Shown here piece by piece: positions 62,632 to 64,000 of a stretch of DNA of 64,000 bases. Each line of letters starts with the position of its first letter. The stretch's first letter is position 1. Source of the DNA: Liolophura sinensis (lineage: Eukaryota; Mollusca; Polyplacophora; Chitonida; Chitonidae); the NCBI RefSeq assembly GCF_032854445.1, contig NC_088303.1:36029501-36093500 (forward strand). Direction: 5' to 3'. The position numbers and the translations under genes were made by a program. The notes below the pieces were generated by a model. The model did no database searches. It had not been told where the DNA came from and was given only the letters and a program-made list of their open reading frames with translations.

Positions 62632-63194
62632 CTGACAAACAGAAGAAAAACAATTACCAGCATGATGCAAAACCTGTAAATTATCTGAATAAGTATTTCA
62701 TGCAATTGCGAATATACAGATCCCGCTCTTATCATTCATTCTGATGTATTCATCCGATTGTTAAACACAACACTCAGCAACTTTTCACTTATACAATGTC
62801 TGTCAGGACTATTGTAGGAGATGGGATTACCTGGAGAAAACCGAGGAACTTTTCCACATATCATGTACAGATATACATACCACAAATGGTCTTCAATGAA
62901 GGTTAGATTGCCTCACTGCAGCACAAGTATCCCCAACTGCGTATTGTCACTCAGGACCAAAAATCAGTAAGCAGAGTATGCGAATCAACAAAATCTCTGT
63001 CCAAGGCTGGCTTTGTGTCCAACCAATAGAAAGGAAACCACTCCCTGATATCTCAACACGTCATCACAGCATGTGATCAAATCATAATATGTGTATGTGG
63101 ACATGTTATTCTAACCTACAGTTCACATGTTCTTGCACATGTCTGCAGGTTTCAAATGACTCAATAAGGGAAACCTTCAGATTTTTTATCTTGT

Positions 63195-64000
63195 TCAGAC
63201 ATTGGATCCATCAGCCAAAGGTTCTTATGCTCATGACATTGGATCCATCAGCCAAAGATTCAAATGCTCAAGACTGGATCAACCAGCCAAAGGATCTTAT
63301 GCTCATGACATTGGATCAACCAGCCAAAGATTCAAATGCTCAAGACATTGGATCAATCAGCCAAAGGTTCAAATGATCAAGACATTGGATCAATCAGCCA
63401 AAGGTTCAAATGTTCAAGACATTGGATCAACCAGCCAAAGGTTCAAATGATCAAGACATTGGATCAATCAGCCAAAGGTTCAAATGATCAGGACATTGGA
63501 TCAATCAGCCAAAGGTTCAAATGATCAAGACATTGTATCAATCAGCCAAAGGTTCAAATGTTCAAGACATTGGATCAACCAGCCAGAGGTTCAAATGATC
63601 AAGACATTCGATCAATCAGTGAGAGGTTCAAATGATCAAGACATTCGATCAATCAGCCAGAGGTTCAAATGCTCAAGACATTAGATCAACCAGCCAGAGG
63701 TTCAAATGATCAAGACATTGGATCAACCAGCCAGAGGTTCAAATGTTCAAGACATTTGATCAATCAGCCAAAAGTTCAAATGTTCATGACATTGGATCAA
63801 CCAGCCAAAGGTTCAAATGCTCAAGACATTCGATCAATCAGGCAAAGGTTTAAATGATCAAGACATTGTATCAATCAGCCAAAGGTTCAAATGTTCAAGA
63901 CATTAGATCAACCAGCCAAAGGTTCAAATGTTCAAGACATTGGATCAACCAGCCAGAGGTTCAAATGCTCAAGACATTGGATCAACCAGCCAGAGGTTCA
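63195..64000. repeat. 37-bp minisatellite running off the window
   Basis: About twenty-one or more units of GGATCAATCAGCCAAAGG followed by TTCAAATGATCAAGACATT. Units vary at AATCAG/AACCAG, AAAGG/AGAGG and GATC/GTTC/GCTC. In a PHLPP intron upstream of 62631. The stretch 62640-63190 holds nothing recognisable. Confidence 0.95.

Overview
Animal nuclear DNA. The genes are split into many short exons with GT/AG introns, are AT-rich outside exons, and carry no operons or bacterial signals. Dense tRNA-derived SINEs and many minisatellites suggest a lophotrochozoan invertebrate, most likely a mollusc. The commoner SINE (called SINE-A here) resembles the V-type SINEs described across molluscs; that resemblance is from memory, not from a search.

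Five protein-coding genes were reconstructed by joining exons in phase. (1) POLR2C, RNA polymerase II subunit RPB3, minus strand, 17074 to 6428, 8 exons, 274 aa. (2) A NEK-like pseudokinase on the plus strand, 9356-12572, 4 exons, 337 aa, lying wholly inside POLR2C intron 4. (3) An RPRD1-type CTD-interaction-domain protein, plus strand, 17448-29785, 7 exons, about 317 aa, head-to-head with POLR2C across only 373 bp. (4) A predicted single-pass membrane protein, minus strand, about 46343 to 40537, of which one 4.3 kb intron is almost entirely satellite. (5) The 3' nine exons of PHLPP (leucine-rich repeats, PP2C-like phosphatase, PDZ-ligand tail), minus strand, 62631 to 53166, with its 5' part beyond the window end.

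Layout: 1-6.4 kb repeats and unrecognised sequence; 6.4-17.1 kb POLR2C with its nested gene; 17.1-17.4 kb shared promoter; 17.4-29.8 kb RPRD1, with a decayed DIRS-like retrotransposon in intron 3 and a 51-bp minisatellite in intron 5; 29.8-40.5 kb gene-poor DNA with SINEs and two arrays; 40.5-46.3 kb the membrane-protein gene and its satellite intron; 46.3-52.9 kb gene-poor DNA; 52.9-64 kb PHLPP with an array in several introns and a 90-bp triplication over its stop codon.

Functional theme: POLR2C is a core subunit of RNA polymerase II, and RPRD1 proteins bind the polymerase II C-terminal domain and recruit its phosphatase. Their divergent arrangement on one short promoter could co-express a polymerase subunit with its regulator. 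The main novelties are this pairing, the nested pseudokinase, a dead copy of POLR2C exon 7 inside intron 4, the satellite-filled intron, and the triplicated PHLPP tail.
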